Both the position numbers and the translations under genes were made by a program. The notes under the pieces are model-generated. The model had not been told where the DNA came from and did no database searches. It saw only the letters and a list, made by a program, of their open reading frames with translations. A stretch of DNA of 64,000 nt from Paraconexibacter antarcticus (lineage in GTDB: Bacteria; Actinomycetota; Thermoleophilia; Solirubrobacterales; Solirubrobacteraceae), in contig NZ_CP098502.1 in the NCBI RefSeq assembly GCF_024220175.1, positions 3,600,514 to 3,664,513 on the forward strand. Direction: 5' to 3'. Positions 32,853-41,349 of this stretch are shown piece by piece; position 1 is the stretch's first letter, and every line of letters starts with the position of its first letter.

Positions 32853-33806
32853 CTACGGCGTGGCCCGGACCTCCGGCACGCCCACGGCCCGGCCGTCGAC
32901 CACCGCGAAGGCGAAGTGGCCGCGCAGGTTGCCCTCGTCGAGGGCGCTCGCCGCGGCCTTGACGCCGGCCGCATCCACCCCCGTGACGATCCACACGGGC
33001 TGACCGTCGTCGAGTCGCGTCGCGGCGATGAGGCCGTCCCCCGGGCCGAGCGTCCGCGTCGTTCGGCCGGCGGCGTCGAGGATCGCGATCGACCTGGCGT
33101 CGGCCGCAGGCCGGGCGAAGACGCCGCTGACGCGCGGGCCGTCCTCGAGCGTCTTGACGGTCTCGTCGTCGCGGATCTGCACGTAGGGCCCGACGACGAT
33201 CCGGAGCGTCTCCTTCGTGAACGACTGCTGCAGCCCGCCCTTCGCGGCGAAGACGCCGGCGGCGGTCATCGCGTCCTGGACGGTCTGGCACGCCGGGATG
33301 TCGGACGGCTGGCACTCGACGCGGACCGGCAGCTTCTTGCCGTCCTTCACGCCGGCGACGAAGGGGGCCGGGAAGGAGCCGACGACCGCCTGGATGCGCG
33401 TCGCCGCGGCGAACGGGTGGCGGTCCCACCAGACGCGGTCGCGGCCGCGGACGTCCTGCGTGAGCAGCCCCTTCTTGGCGCCGACACCGTTGACGAACGG
33501 GTACCAGCCGCTGCCGCCACCCGCCGCGATCCCGTTCACCGACCGCACGCGGCCACCGGCCACGATGACCTTCAGGTTCCCCTCGAGCAGGCTGAGGACG
33601 GTCGCGGAGGCGCCGACCTTCGGCTGCGCGAGGTCGGCGACCGGCCGGGCGCCGAAGTCCTGCGTGACGAGGAGCTGCGCCCCGGACGGCGAGTCGCCCG
33701 CGCCGCAGCCGGCGAGCGCGAGCGCGGTCGTCAGGGTGGCTGCCATGAGGGCGGCGGCGGGGCCGCGGGCGGGCCTGGGCAGGCGGAAGGACGACTGGCG
33801 GGACAT
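32853..33806 (-). CDS. Lipoprotein with DUF4430 domain
   Basis: 317 residues. Lipobox ALALAGCGAG after a hydrophobic signal. The DUF4430 module is recognised by GSGWYPFVNGVGAKKG and DRVWWDRHPF, followed by VVGSFPAPFVAG and LPVRVECQP, a pattern common in actinobacterial surface proteins; DUF4430 is related to the C-terminal domain of cobalamin carriers such as transcobalamin. The C-terminal part (residues ~170-317) has no clear match. Followed upstream by a second DUF4430 gene and, divergently, by a cobalamin adenosyltransferase. Confidence 0.8.
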   Translation of the reverse strand: MSRQSSFRLPRPARGPAAALMAATLTTALALAGCGAGDSPSGAQLLVTQDFGARPVADLAQPKVGASATVLSLLEGNLKVIVAGGRVRSVNGIAAGGGSGWYPFVNGVGAKKGLLTQDVRGRDRVWWDRHPFAAATRIQAVVGSFPAPFVAGVKDGKKLPVRVECQPSDIPACQTVQDAMTAAGVFAAKGGLQQSFTKETLRIVVGPYVQIRDDETVKTLEDGPRVSGVFARPAADARSIAILDAAGRTTRTLGPGDGLIAATRLDDGQPVWIVTGVDAAGVKAAASALDEGNLRGHFAFAVVDGRAVGVPEVRATP

Positions 33807-33820
33807 GGGGCCTCGGGCTC

Positions 33821-34693
33821 TCAGCGGACGGTGAAGACGATGCGGTCGCGGCCGCGATCGCTCGGCCCGGCGACGTTGCCGAGCGTGTCGACGACCTGCA
33901 CGTCGAGCGTGTAGCGACCCCGGGTCAGCCGCCGGATGAGCGGGTAGGACCACTTGGCGGCCTTCCCGATCGAGAAGAACTGCGGCCCGTTCGCACCGCA
34001 CTTCTTCGCGCGCAGGAAGGTCTCCTCGATGCCCGAGTAGAAGTGGCACGTCCTCCCGCGCGAGCGGGTGATGCGCAGCCGGACGTCCGCGAGTCCGTGC
34101 GGGTCGGGCGCGACCGTGCCGGCGAGCACGCGCGGCCCATGCCCCTTCCGGAAGGTCTGCTTCTCCTTCACCGAGGTGATCGTCGCGACCGGTCCGGTGC
34201 GATCCGGACTGCCGCAGTAGCCGTCGGCGCCGGTCGTCCGGCAGGTGGCGGCGATCTGCTCGGCGGGGACGGTGCTCGGGTAGTAGAGGACCGTGTTGCC
34301 CGTCGCCAGCGGCAGCTCGCACGGCCCGTACGGCCACACGACGCTGTTGACCATCAGCACCCACGAGAGGTCGTCGCTCGCGGTGCCCGGGTGCAGCTCG
34401 CCGAGGACGGAGCTCACCCGGAGGCCCGCCGTCGGGTCGTAGCGGGCGTCCCACCGGCCGCCGGTCGCGACGTCGAGCGCACCCGCGGCGCTCGTCCCCG
34501 AGCAGGCCGCGCCGTCGCGCTGGATCGTCACGTCGCGGGTCGTCACGGTGCGGGTCCCGATGAGCGTCCCGGTGGCGCCCTGAACGGTCAGGCGGACCGA
34601 GGCGGGCCCCTCCGCAGCGGCCGGCGCGGCGGCGATCAGAGCGATGAGGACGGCGAGGAACGGGACGATCGAGGTCGGCGAGAAGCGGGCCAT
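33821..34693 (-). CDS. Secreted DUF4430-like protein
   Basis: 290 residues, ATG at 34693 with a standard signal peptide (TSIVPFLAVLIALIAAAPAA; cleavage near AAAEG). The N-terminal domain SVRLTVQGATGTLIG..LSWVLMVNSVVWPYGPCELPL resembles DUF4430 (shown in fragments); the C-terminal ~130 residues form an Ig-like module with Cys-containing RGRTCHFYSGIEE and AKKCGANGPQ, ending GRYTLDVQVVDTLGNVAG. An in-frame ATG at 34711 is a possible alternative start. Located 14 bases upstream of the DUF4430 lipoprotein gene, so the two are one operon. Confidence 0.7.
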   Translation of the reverse strand: MARFSPTSIVPFLAVLIALIAAAPAAAEGPASVRLTVQGATGTLIGTRTVTTRDVTIQRDGAACSGTSAAGALDVATGGRWDARYDPTAGLRVSSVLGELHPGTASDDLSWVLMVNSVVWPYGPCELPLATGNTVLYYPSTVPAEQIAATCRTTGADGYCGSPDRTGPVATITSVKEKQTFRKGHGPRVLAGTVAPDPHGLADVRLRITRSRGRTCHFYSGIEETFLRAKKCGANGPQFFSIGKAAKWSYPLIRRLTRGRYTLDVQVVDTLGNVAGPSDRGRDRIVFTVR

Positions 34694-34768
34694 CGCCCCC
34701 CAAGATGCCATACGCGGAGGCAGAGGGGCCCCGGGCCCCGCCCGGGGGTGTGGGACACTCGGCGGGCC

Positions 34769-35338
34769 ATGACCGTGAACCTCACCCGCATCTACACGAA
34801 GCTCGGCGACGGCGGCGAGACGCACCTCGGCGACATGTCGCGGGTCCCGAAGACCCACCCGCGGATCGAGGCGTACGGCGAGATCGACGAGCTCAACAGC
34901 CACCTCGGCGTCCTCCTCTGCGAGCCGTCCCTCCCGGCCGCCTACGCCCCCTGGCTCTCCCGCGTGCAGAACGACCTCTTCGACCTCGGGGCGGACCTGT
35001 CCGTCCCGGAGCCCGAGACCCCGGCCGAGCGCGAGCGCCTGCGCGTGGACCCCGCGCAGGTCACCTGGCTCGAGGAGCGCTGCGACGAGGTGAACGCGAC
35101 GCTCGCGCCGCTGAAGTCCTTCGTCCTGCCTGGCGGGACGGCCGCCGCGGCGCAGCTCCACGTCTGCCGGACGGTCTGCCGGCGCGCCGAGCGCCGCGCG
35201 ATCCTCGTCGAGGACGGCAGCCCCGAGGTGGTCCGTTACCTCAACCGCCTCTCGGACCTCCTCTTCATCCTCGCGCGCGGCGCGAACCACGAGACCGGGA
35301 CGGCCGAGCCGCTGTGGAAGCCGGGCGCGTCGCGCTGA
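34769..35338 (+). CDS. PduO-type cob(I)alamin adenosyltransferase
   Basis: 189 residues. Converts cob(I)alamin and ATP into adenosylcobalamin. Seen: N-terminal YTKLGDGGETHLGDMSRV (ATP-binding), KTHPRIEAYGEIDELNSHLG, the central helix QNDLFDLGADLS, FVLPGGT, and the C-terminal VCRRAERRA and RYLNRLSDLLFILAR signatures with the conserved Arg residues. All helices of the trimeric enzyme are present. Divergent from two DUF4430 surface proteins, which suggests a shared cobalamin role (inference). No cobalamin riboswitch is visible upstream. Confidence 0.93.
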   Translation: MTVNLTRIYTKLGDGGETHLGDMSRVPKTHPRIEAYGEIDELNSHLGVLLCEPSLPAAYAPWLSRVQNDLFDLGADLSVPEPETPAERERLRVDPAQVTWLEERCDEVNATLAPLKSFVLPGGTAAAAQLHVCRTVCRRAERRAILVEDGSPEVVRYLNRLSDLLFILARGANHETGTAEPLWKPGASR

Positions 35339-35378
35339 GCTGAGCCGACCGGCGTGCCCCGGCCGCGGTCGCGGCGAC

Positions 35379-36257
35379 TTACGCGTCGACGCCGCGGGCG
35401 AGCCCGGCGGCGAGCGCCGTCGCCATGGCCGCGATCGTGAGTGCGCCGAGCACGAACCACGGCCGTTCACGCGCGAACGTCGTCGCGGCCTCCGGCCGGG
35501 CGAGCCACGCGGCGGCGACCGTCGTGACCGCGCCCGAGCCGATGACCATCGGGCCGAACGCGCTGCGGACGGTCGAGCCCCGCGGGACCGGGACGGGCAG
35601 GCGCGGCGTCGGGCGGGCGCCGGCGTCGGCGTCGGCCCGCCGGTCGGGCAGCGCCTCGAGGATCGCGACGGCGAGGGCCGTCCACATCGAGGCGACGAAG
35701 AAGCCGCCGATGACGTCGCTCGGGAAGTGCCAGCCGAGCGCGAGGATCGAGTACGAGACGCTGACGGCGAAGAGCGCGCCGACCGCGGCGACGGTCGGGC
35801 GGGCGATCGGGGGAGCGGCGAGGACGGCGCAGAAGGCGAGGGTCATCGACGCGGTCGCGTGCCCGCTCGGCCAGGAGGCCGCCGCGATCTGCCCGTTGCC
35901 GAGCCAGTCCGAGAAACGCGGCTGGGCCAGCCCCTGCTTGAGCGTCTGCGTCGTCGCGCCGGTGAGGAAGAGCAGGAAGATGATCGCGACGCCGACGCGG
36001 CCCTTGCGACGGCAGAACGCGACCCCCGCGAGCGTGAGGCCGATGACGGCGTACGGCCGGGGGTCGGCGAGGTGCGCGACGTGGGCGATGAGCTCGGTGA
36101 CCCGCGGGCGGTTGAGGGCGACGAAGCCCCGGAGCGTCGCGCTGTCCCGGGCCTGGGCGATCGGGACGAGGTACGCGAAGATCCCGGTGACCGTCAGGCC
36201 GGCGAGGCAGGCGAGCGCCGCGAGGAGGGCGTTCTTCGGGTTGCGGAGCGCGGTCAC
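35379..36257 (-). CDS. PAP2-family membrane phosphatase
   Basis: 292 residues, GTG start, 8 or so hydrophobic helices. The acid-phosphatase triad is present: KQGLAQPRF (motif 1), SWPSGHATAS (motif 2, catalytic His) and SILALGWHFPSDVIGG (motif 3, His and Asp). Such enzymes dephosphorylate phosphatidate, undecaprenyl pyrophosphate or similar lipids on the outer membrane face. The C-terminal ~90 residues add two more TM helices after a basic/proline linker, an extension compared with simple PAP2 proteins. Convergent with the adenosyltransferase gene. Confidence 0.87.
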   Translation of the reverse strand: MTALRNPKNALLAALACLAGLTVTGIFAYLVPIAQARDSATLRGFVALNRPRVTELIAHVAHLADPRPYAVIGLTLAGVAFCRRKGRVGVAIIFLLFLTGATTQTLKQGLAQPRFSDWLGNGQIAAASWPSGHATASMTLAFCAVLAAPPIARPTVAAVGALFAVSVSYSILALGWHFPSDVIGGFFVASMWTALAVAILEALPDRRADADAGARPTPRLPVPVPRGSTVRSAFGPMVIGSGAVTTVAAAWLARPEAATTFARERPWFVLGALTIAAMATALAAGLARGVDA

Positions 36258-36358
36258 GAGCGCTTCAGGGTACCGGCGGCACCTCAAGGTCCCTAAAGGA
36301 CGGGCGGCGGTCCGGCCACCGCGGCAGGAGCCGGCCCCGCGGCGGCGAACACGTGCGC

Positions 36359-36748
36359 ATGGAGCCTCTCGGTCTGCTGCCGTCCCTGCTCGGCGCTCGT
36401 GTCTACGACGAGATCGGCGCCCGTCTCGGCCACGTCGCCGACGTCCTCTACGACGACCGCACGCAGCGGCCCGCCTGGCTGCTGCTCGTCCTCCTCCGCG
36501 CCCGCGACCGCTTCGTCCTCGTCCCCGCGGACGGGGTCCGCCACCACCCCGGTGGCCTGGACCTACCCGTGCCGCGCGCCCTCGTCCGCAGCGCCCCGGC
36601 GAACCCGGGCCCGCCGAACGAGCTCGGCGCCGACCACGCCCGCGAGCTTGCCGCCCACTACGGCGTGCACGTCGGCTGCGGCCCGTGGACGGGGATCGTC
36701 GAGCCCTCGCTCGGGGTCGTCGACGACCGCGTGCGCCTCGCCGGCTGA
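36359..36748 (+). CDS. PRC-barrel domain protein
   Basis: 129 residues from the ATG at 36359; a GTG two codons upstream is equally possible. The first ~75 residues, GARVYDEIGARLGHVADVLY with PAWLLLVLLRARDRFVLVPA, match a PRC-barrel, a small beta domain used in RNA processing and photosynthetic proteins. The C-terminal half (HARELAAHYGVHVGC) is not recognised. Followed four bases later by a secreted-protein gene on the same strand. Confidence 0.65.
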   Translation: MEPLGLLPSLLGARVYDEIGARLGHVADVLYDDRTQRPAWLLLVLLRARDRFVLVPADGVRHHPGGLDLPVPRALVRSAPANPGPPNELGADHARELAAHYGVHVGCGPWTGIVEPSLGVVDDRVRLAG

Positions 36749-36752
36749 GCCC

Positions 36753-37154
36753 GTGCCCCGCCGCCGGCTGCTCCGCCACCGCCGCCTCACCGCCGCCGCG
36801 CTCGGCCTGGCGGCCCTCGCCCCGGTCGGCCTGTCGGTCGCGCCCGCGGGCGCGGCGACGGCCCGCTTCCACGCCTGCGCCGGGAGCTACGGCCCGGACG
36901 GTACGCCCGGGCAGGGCTTCTACCGGCGCATCCGCGCCAAGCGCACGGGCTGCACGACGGCGAACCGGGTGACGCTCGCGTGGGTGAGATACGAGGCGAT
37001 GCACGACGGCGCGAACCCCACGGGACGCGTGCGGGTCCGGGGCTACGCGTGCCGTGGCCACGTCGTGCGGGACACCCCGGGCGACGCCGAGGGCGGGCTC
37101 GGCGTCCTCTGCACCCGCGGGGCGCGGGCCGTCGCCTTCTACGGTCACCCGTAG
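36753..37154 (+). CDS. Small secreted protein of unknown function
   Basis: 133 residues, GTG start four bases after the PRC-barrel gene, so co-transcribed. An Arg-rich N-terminus (VPRRRLLRHRRL) and hydrophobic core end at APAGAAT, a Sec signal peptide. The mature domain has four cysteines (HACAGSY, TGCTTANRV, GYACRGH, VLCTRGA), probably two disulfides. The pattern FHACAG..RIRAKRTGC..A is seen in small actinobacterial secreted proteins of unknown role. Confidence 0.65.
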   Translation: MPRRRLLRHRRLTAAALGLAALAPVGLSVAPAGAATARFHACAGSYGPDGTPGQGFYRRIRAKRTGCTTANRVTLAWVRYEAMHDGANPTGRVRVRGYACRGHVVRDTPGDAEGGLGVLCTRGARAVAFYGHP

Positions 37155-37247
37155 GGTTCGCCGCACCGAGCGGTTCACCGGGGTCGCCGCCGGGCACACC
37201 ACCCACGACGGAGCCCGGCCCGAGAGCGCCAACGCGCCCAGAAGTGA

Positions 37248-37259
37248 TTGCTCGCGCAA
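37248..37259. promoter_or_regulatory. Inverted repeat upstream of OYE gene
   Basis: TTGC-TCGC-GCAA lies 21 bases before the oxidoreductase start, extended by partial matches on both sides (AGT / ACG). Possible operator; Old Yellow Enzyme genes are often under HxlR or TetR control. No regulator gene is adjacent. Confidence 0.35.
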
Positions 37260-37280
37260 CTACGTTCTACGGTGTGGGCC

Positions 37281-38360
37281 ATGCACGAAAACCTCTTCAC
37301 CCCCGTCACCGCCGGCGCCCTCGCCGCGAAGAACCGCATCGTCATGGCGCCCATGACCCGCAACCGCGCCGGCGCCGGCGAGGCCCCGGGCGAGCTGAAC
37401 GCCGAGTACTACGCGCAGCGCGCCGGCGCCGGCCTCATCATCACCGAGGGCACCCAGCCGTCCGCCGAGGGCCAGGGCTACCCGCACACCCCGGGCCTCC
37501 ACACCGACCGGCAGCGCGAGGGCTGGCGCACCGTCGCCGAGGCCGTGCACGCCGAGGGTGGTCTCATCGTCGGCCAGATCATGCACGCGGGCCGCATCTC
37601 GCACCCGAGCATCATCGGCCAGGCGCCGCTCGCGCCGAGCGCGGTCCGCCCGGACGGCGAGGTCTTCACCGGCACCGGCACCGAGCCGTTCGAGGAGCCC
37701 CGCGAGGCGACGACCGCCGAGGTCGAGGCGCTCGTCCGTGAGTACGCCGACGCCGCGCGCGTCGCGATCGAGGCCGGGCTCGACGGCGTCGAGCTGCACG
37801 GCGCGAACGGCTACCTCATCGCCCAGTTCGGGGCGACGGGGACGAACCACCGCACCGACCGCTTCGGCGGCGACGCGACCGGCCGCGCGACCTTCCTCCG
37901 CGAGACCGTCGCAGCGGCGGTGGCCGCCGTCGGCGCCGATCGCGTCGGGCTGCGCCTCTCCCCCGGCAACCCGTTCAACGACCTCCAAGACGACGAGCCG
38001 CGCGAGGGCTTCCACGCCGCGCTCGCCATCGCCGAGGAGGCGGGCCTCGCCTACGTCCACGTCTGCGAGACCGCCCCGGACGCCGGCTGGTCCGCGGTCG
38101 CCGACGCCCGCGAGCGCTTCTCCGGCACGCTCATCGCCTCCAACGGCTTCACGCAGGAGTGGTCCTTCGCCGACATGGATGCACTCGTCGCCGACGGCAA
38201 GGCCGACCTCGTGGCGATCGGGCGGCGCTTCCTCGCGAACCCGGACCTCACCGAGCGCATCCGGACGGGCGCCGAGCTCAACGCCCCCGACGAGGGCACG
38301 TTCTACGGCGGCGGCGCCGAGGGCTACGTCGACTACCCGACGCTGCAGGCGGCCGCCTGA
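37281..38360 (+). CDS. Old Yellow Enzyme family flavin oxidoreductase (ene-reductase)
   Basis: 359 residues, FMN-dependent NAD(P)H oxidoreductase that reduces activated alkenes or nitro compounds. Seen: LFTPVTAGALAAKNRIVMAP, MTRNRA, IITEGTQPSAEGQGY, QIMHAGRISHP, ELHGANGYLIAQF with the conserved His-Asn pair that binds the substrate carbonyl, RTDRFGGD, and the phosphate-binding GTLIASNGF and DLVAIGRRFLANPDL. Complete and in the usual length range. Single gene; the next structure downstream is a 45-bp palindrome. Confidence 0.93.
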   Translation: MHENLFTPVTAGALAAKNRIVMAPMTRNRAGAGEAPGELNAEYYAQRAGAGLIITEGTQPSAEGQGYPHTPGLHTDRQREGWRTVAEAVHAEGGLIVGQIMHAGRISHPSIIGQAPLAPSAVRPDGEVFTGTGTEPFEEPREATTAEVEALVREYADAARVAIEAGLDGVELHGANGYLIAQFGATGTNHRTDRFGGDATGRATFLRETVAAAVAAVGADRVGLRLSPGNPFNDLQDDEPREGFHAALAIAEEAGLAYVHVCETAPDAGWSAVADARERFSGTLIASNGFTQEWSFADMDALVADGKADLVAIGRRFLANPDLTERIRTGAELNAPDEGTFYGGGAEGYVDYPTLQAAA

Positions 38361-38377
38361 GCCGCCGCCTCGCGCCG

Positions 38378-38422
38378 CGAGTGGAATCCTGTTGCTGCCT
38401 GGCAGCAGCTCGATTCCACTCG
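38378..38422. repeat. 45-bp near-perfect palindrome
   Basis: CGAGTGGAATC and its exact complement form an 11-bp outer stem; after a 4x4 internal loop TGCTGCC/GGCAGCA form an inner stem with a tiny apex. It sits 18 bases past the OYE stop and 82 bases before tRNA-Glu. It may be a terminator without U-tract or a binding/recombination site. Confidence 0.6.
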
Positions 38423-38504
38423 TGGCCCGGGCGAGCCGCGGGCGGGGTGCCGCCAGGGCGAGCCGTCATCTCCGGGGGCGCCTTGCTATCTTCTCCGTCC
38501 CCCC

Positions 38505-38577
38505 GCCGCTATCGTCTAGGGGACTAGGACGCCGCCCTCTCACGGCGGAAACCGGAGTTCGAATCTCCGTAGCGGTA
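38505..38577 (+). tRNA. tRNA-Glu (CTC)
   Basis: 73 nt cloverleaf. Acceptor GCCGCTA pairs with TAGCGGT (G-U at the first pair), anticodon stem CCGCC/GGCGG with loop CTCTCAC, anticodon CTC, T-arm GGAG-TTCGAAT-CTCC. The discriminator is A; CCA is not encoded. Confidence 0.95.
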
Positions 38578-38583
38578 CCTCAG

Positions 38584-38608
38584 AAACCCTGCTCCCAGCG
38601 GGGTTTTT
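38584..38608 (+). terminator. Intrinsic terminator after tRNA-Glu
   Basis: Stem AAACCCTGCT / AGCGGGGTTT (one G-U pair) with loop CCC followed by TTTTT. It starts 7 bases past the tRNA; the only textbook U-tract terminator noticed in the window. Confidence 0.85.
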
Positions 38609-38824
38609 GGCGTTCTGGGCCCGGGCGTCCGACCCCGCCGGACCCCGTCTCGATGCCCGTCCGCCCCCGCCCCGGCCCGCCCCGGCCGCGGATAGGTCGA
38701 CGGCGCTCCGGGTACCACCACCCCATGGCAGCCGATCGCCGGGCCTGATCGCGTGTCCAGCGGCGTCTCCCCGCGCGGCGCGGCGCCTGACGGCGTGCGG
38801 ACCGCCGACACGGTGCGGACCCGC

Positions 38825-39531
38825 ATGACGTGGGCCGGTCACGCCGTCCGGGACGTGATCGAGGGGTTCGCCCGGCACCGGCTGCTCACGTACGCGAGCG
38901 CGATCGCCTACCAGGTGGTCAGCTCGATCCTCCCCTTCGCGAGCTTCACCCTCGCGCTCCTCGGACTGCTGAACGCCGAGTCGCTGTGGACCGCGCACCT
39001 CGCGCCGGAGATCCAGCGACACGCGTCCCACGAGGCCTACGCCCTCGTCGACTCGGCCGTGCGCAAGGTCCTCGCCCGCAAGCAGGGCTTCTGGGTCTCG
39101 GGCGGCCTGGCCTTCGCTACGCGGTCTCGGTGCTCCTGGCGGCGCTCGTCGGCGCCCTGACCATCGTCGCGCTCGTCGTCACGGTCATCGGCGGCGGCAT
39201 CGTGGGTGGCGGGGTGGCGCTCGGGGCCGCCCGCTACGTCCTGGCCGCCTGCCTGCTCATGCTCGCGGTGGGCTTCACGCTGCGCCTTGCTCCGAGCGCC
39301 CGGCATCCGTTCCGCTGGGTGGGCACAGGCTCGGTGGTGATCGTCGCCGGCTGGCTCGTCGTCGTCAGCGGCTACGTCTTCTACGCGACGCACATCGCGT
39401 CGTACGACTCGATCTTCGGGAGCTTCGCGGTCGCGTTCCTGCTCATCGTGGCGATCTACATCTGCTCGGTCGTGTTTCTCGTCGGGGCGCTCCTGGACGC
39501 GATGGCGCGCAACGAGCAGCGCGAGCGCTGA
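38825..39531 (+). pseudogene. Broken YihY/BrkB-family membrane protein gene
   Basis: Two frames together encode a YihY-like protein. The first gives the N-terminus (DVIEGFARHRLLTYASAIAY in part, ending at FWVSGGLAF near 39115); the second, shifted by one base, resumes at RYAVSVLLAALVGALTIVAL and runs through the remaining helices to the stop at 39531. Family members normally have about 30-45 residues between these two points (the WEVSGAVRA-type helix and linker), so besides the frameshift an internal deletion seems to have occurred at the joint. YihY proteins are multi-TM membrane proteins of uncertain role. A GTG at 38753 is an alternative start. Confidence 0.75.
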
Positions 39532-39579
39532 CCTCGCGCGCCGGTGCCCCCGGGGCCGATCGTCGTCGTCCCGGACCGG

Positions 39580-40371
39580 TCAGGCGTCGCCCGGGTGGTA
39601 CTCCGACTCGAGGACGAGGTCCTTGATGAGCGTCTGGTATTCGGCGTGCGTCGCGTGCTCGGTCGTCCGCCACGCGTGGCCTTCGGCGGCCCGCATGAGC
39701 TCGAGGTAGTCGGGCGCGCCCGGGAACTTGATGTTGTCGGCGACGACGACGGCGCCGTCCCGCAGCCAGTCCCGGGCGATGATGAGCTCGAGGTCCGGGA
39801 CGTAGGCGTCCTTGGCGTGGTCGATGAAGACGGCGCCGACGGACCCCGGCGTCACGCCGTGCTCGGCCTCGAGCGCGGCGGCGGTCCTCCCGCCGTCACC
39901 GAGCGTCCCGACGACGACGGTCGCCCGGTCCGCGACGCCGGCGTGAGCCCAGACGCGGCGGGCGATCGCAGCGTTGTCGGGGTTGAACTCGACGGAGACG
40001 AGGCGGCAGCCGGCGGGCATGGCGCGCACCATGCGCAGGCCGCTGTAGCCGCAGTACGTGCCGAGCTCGAGGACGAGCTCGGGCTTCGCGCGCGCGATCG
40101 CCCGGTCGAGGATCTCGCCCTTCTCGTCCCCCACGTTCATCATGAAGCTGTGCCGGTAGCAGAACTCGTCGACGACCCGGATGGCGTCGTCGAGGTCGCC
40201 GGGCCTAGCGTTCGCCTCGACGTAGTCGGCCAGCGCCGCCTCGCGGCCGTCGCCCACCTGCCACTCCTTCGTGAGCCTGCCGATCCCGACGAGCATGCGC
40301 ACGAACGACCAGCGGAGGAACGGCAGGCGACGCCCGCCGATCTCGAGGACACGGTCAGCGGATCTGGGCAT
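39580..40371 (-). CDS. Class I SAM-dependent O-methyltransferase (catechol O-methyltransferase-like)
   Basis: 263 residues. LVLELGTYCGYSGLRMVRAM is the SAM-binding motif, VSVEFNPDNAAIARR the acidic second strand, and AVFIDHAKDAYVPDL carries the MxDHxKxxY metal/catalytic pattern of COMT, with DNIKFPGAPDY as the next Mg ligand region. The N-terminal extension (FLRWSFVRMLVGIGRL) contains an amphipathic helix as in eukaryote-like COMT. The likely reaction is methylation of a catechol hydroxyl; the natural substrate is unknown. Confidence 0.88.
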   Translation of the reverse strand: MPRSADRVLEIGGRRLPFLRWSFVRMLVGIGRLTKEWQVGDGREAALADYVEANARPGDLDDAIRVVDEFCYRHSFMMNVGDEKGEILDRAIARAKPELVLELGTYCGYSGLRMVRAMPAGCRLVSVEFNPDNAAIARRVWAHAGVADRATVVVGTLGDGGRTAAALEAEHGVTPGSVGAVFIDHAKDAYVPDLELIIARDWLRDGAVVVADNIKFPGAPDYLELMRAAEGHAWRTTEHATHAEYQTLIKDLVLESEYHPGDA

Positions 40372-40422
40372 GCCCGCGACGGTACTCCGGCCTTCGTCGA
40401 TTTACTACCTAGTTCTGGACCG

Positions 40423-41127
40423 TCACGGCCGCTGGATCGCGGCGTACTGCTCGCGGACCCGGGCGAAGATCGTCTCCGCCGCGGCGAGGGACTGCTCCCG
40501 CGTCGGCTCGGCGACCCGCTCGAGGACCAGCGGCTCCCCGTAGCTCACCGTGATGGGCGGGAAGCGCAGCCGCCGCCACTGGCGGACCGCGCTCGACCCG
40601 TGGATGGCGACGGGCACGACCGGCGCGCCGGACTGCAGCGCGAGACGCCCGATGCCGGGCCGCGGCTCGCCGAGCCCGCCGGTCCGTGAGCGGCCGCCCT
40701 CGGCGTACATGCCGACGCAGCCACCGCGGGCGAGGATCGAGTGGGCGGTCGCGAACGCCTCCTCGTCGTTGTGGCCGCGGCGGACCGGGAAGTGCCCGGC
40801 GACGCGGAAGAGGTAGCTGATGACCGGGTTGTTCCCGAAGAACTGGGACTTCGCCATGAACCGGATCCGGCGGCGCAGGTACACGCCGCAGAAGAAGTGG
40901 TCCATGTTCGAGAAGTGGTTCGGCGCGAGGATCATCGCGCCGGTCGCGGGCACGTTGCGGCGGCCGACCGCGCGCGTCCGGTAGAGCCCGATGGCGACCG
41001 GGGTCAGGAGGATGCGGACGAGCGTGTACGTCCAGCCGGGCTCGCGGGTGCGTGCCCAGGCGTGGAACGGCGCCATCGACTCCGGGGGCCGCGGGTCGCC
41101 GTAGACCTGGGGCTTGATCTCGCTCAC
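40423..41127 (-). CDS. PlsC-family 1-acylglycerol-3-phosphate acyltransferase
   Basis: 234 residues. NHFSNMD is the catalytic HX4D box, FFCGVYLRRRIRFMAKSQFF the second block, YAEGGRSRTGG the third (usually EGTRSRxG) and GAPVVPVAIHGS the fourth. Adds the second acyl chain to lysophosphatidate, or acylates a related glycolipid, at the inner membrane face. An N-terminal hydrophobic stretch (TLVRILLTPVAIGLY) may tether it. Upstream lies a 57-residue gene on the same strand. Confidence 0.88.
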   Translation of the reverse strand: MSEIKPQVYGDPRPPESMAPFHAWARTREPGWTYTLVRILLTPVAIGLYRTRAVGRRNVPATGAMILAPNHFSNMDHFFCGVYLRRRIRFMAKSQFFGNNPVISYLFRVAGHFPVRRGHNDEEAFATAHSILARGGCVGMYAEGGRSRTGGLGEPRPGIGRLALQSGAPVVPVAIHGSSAVRQWRRLRFPPITVSYGEPLVLERVAEPTREQSLAAAETIFARVREQYAAIQRP

Positions 41128-41147
41128 GCGACGGCGGGCGTCCCGGA

Positions 41148-41321
41148 CTACGAGGCCCGGGCGCGCGCGCGGTCCTTCAGCGCGTCACGCAGGTCACCGA
41201 GCTCGGCCTGGCGGCGCAGCAGGGCCAGACGCGCCGGACCCGTGATCTTCGCGTCCGCGAGACGATCGGCCACCGTCGCGAGTTCGGTCGTGACCATGGC
41301 CTGGGTGAGGACGCGGGGCAT
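41148..41321 (-). CDS. Small basic helical protein, 57 aa
   Basis: ATG at 41321 with GAGG one base away. The protein (MPRVLTQAMVTTELATVADR at the start, LALLRRQAELGDLRDALKDR near the end) is predicted all-helical and soluble. No family recognised. It ends 20 bases before the acyltransferase start and could be translated from the same transcript. Codon bias supports it being real. Confidence 0.5.
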   Translation of the reverse strand: MPRVLTQAMVTTELATVADRLADAKITGPARLALLRRQAELGDLRDALKDRARARAS

Positions 41322-41349
41322 ACCTCTACCCTAGCCCCGGATCGGACGT

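Noticed and set aside
34694..34768. Possible cobalamin riboswitch before the adenosyltransferase
   Set aside because: Only 75 bases and no B12-box-like conserved sequence.
34964..37259. Extended frame upstream of the PAP2 start (to 37259)
   Set aside because: The region before the GTG at 36257 is antisense to the PRC-barrel and secreted-protein genes and has no domain; the PAP2 TM start is downstream.
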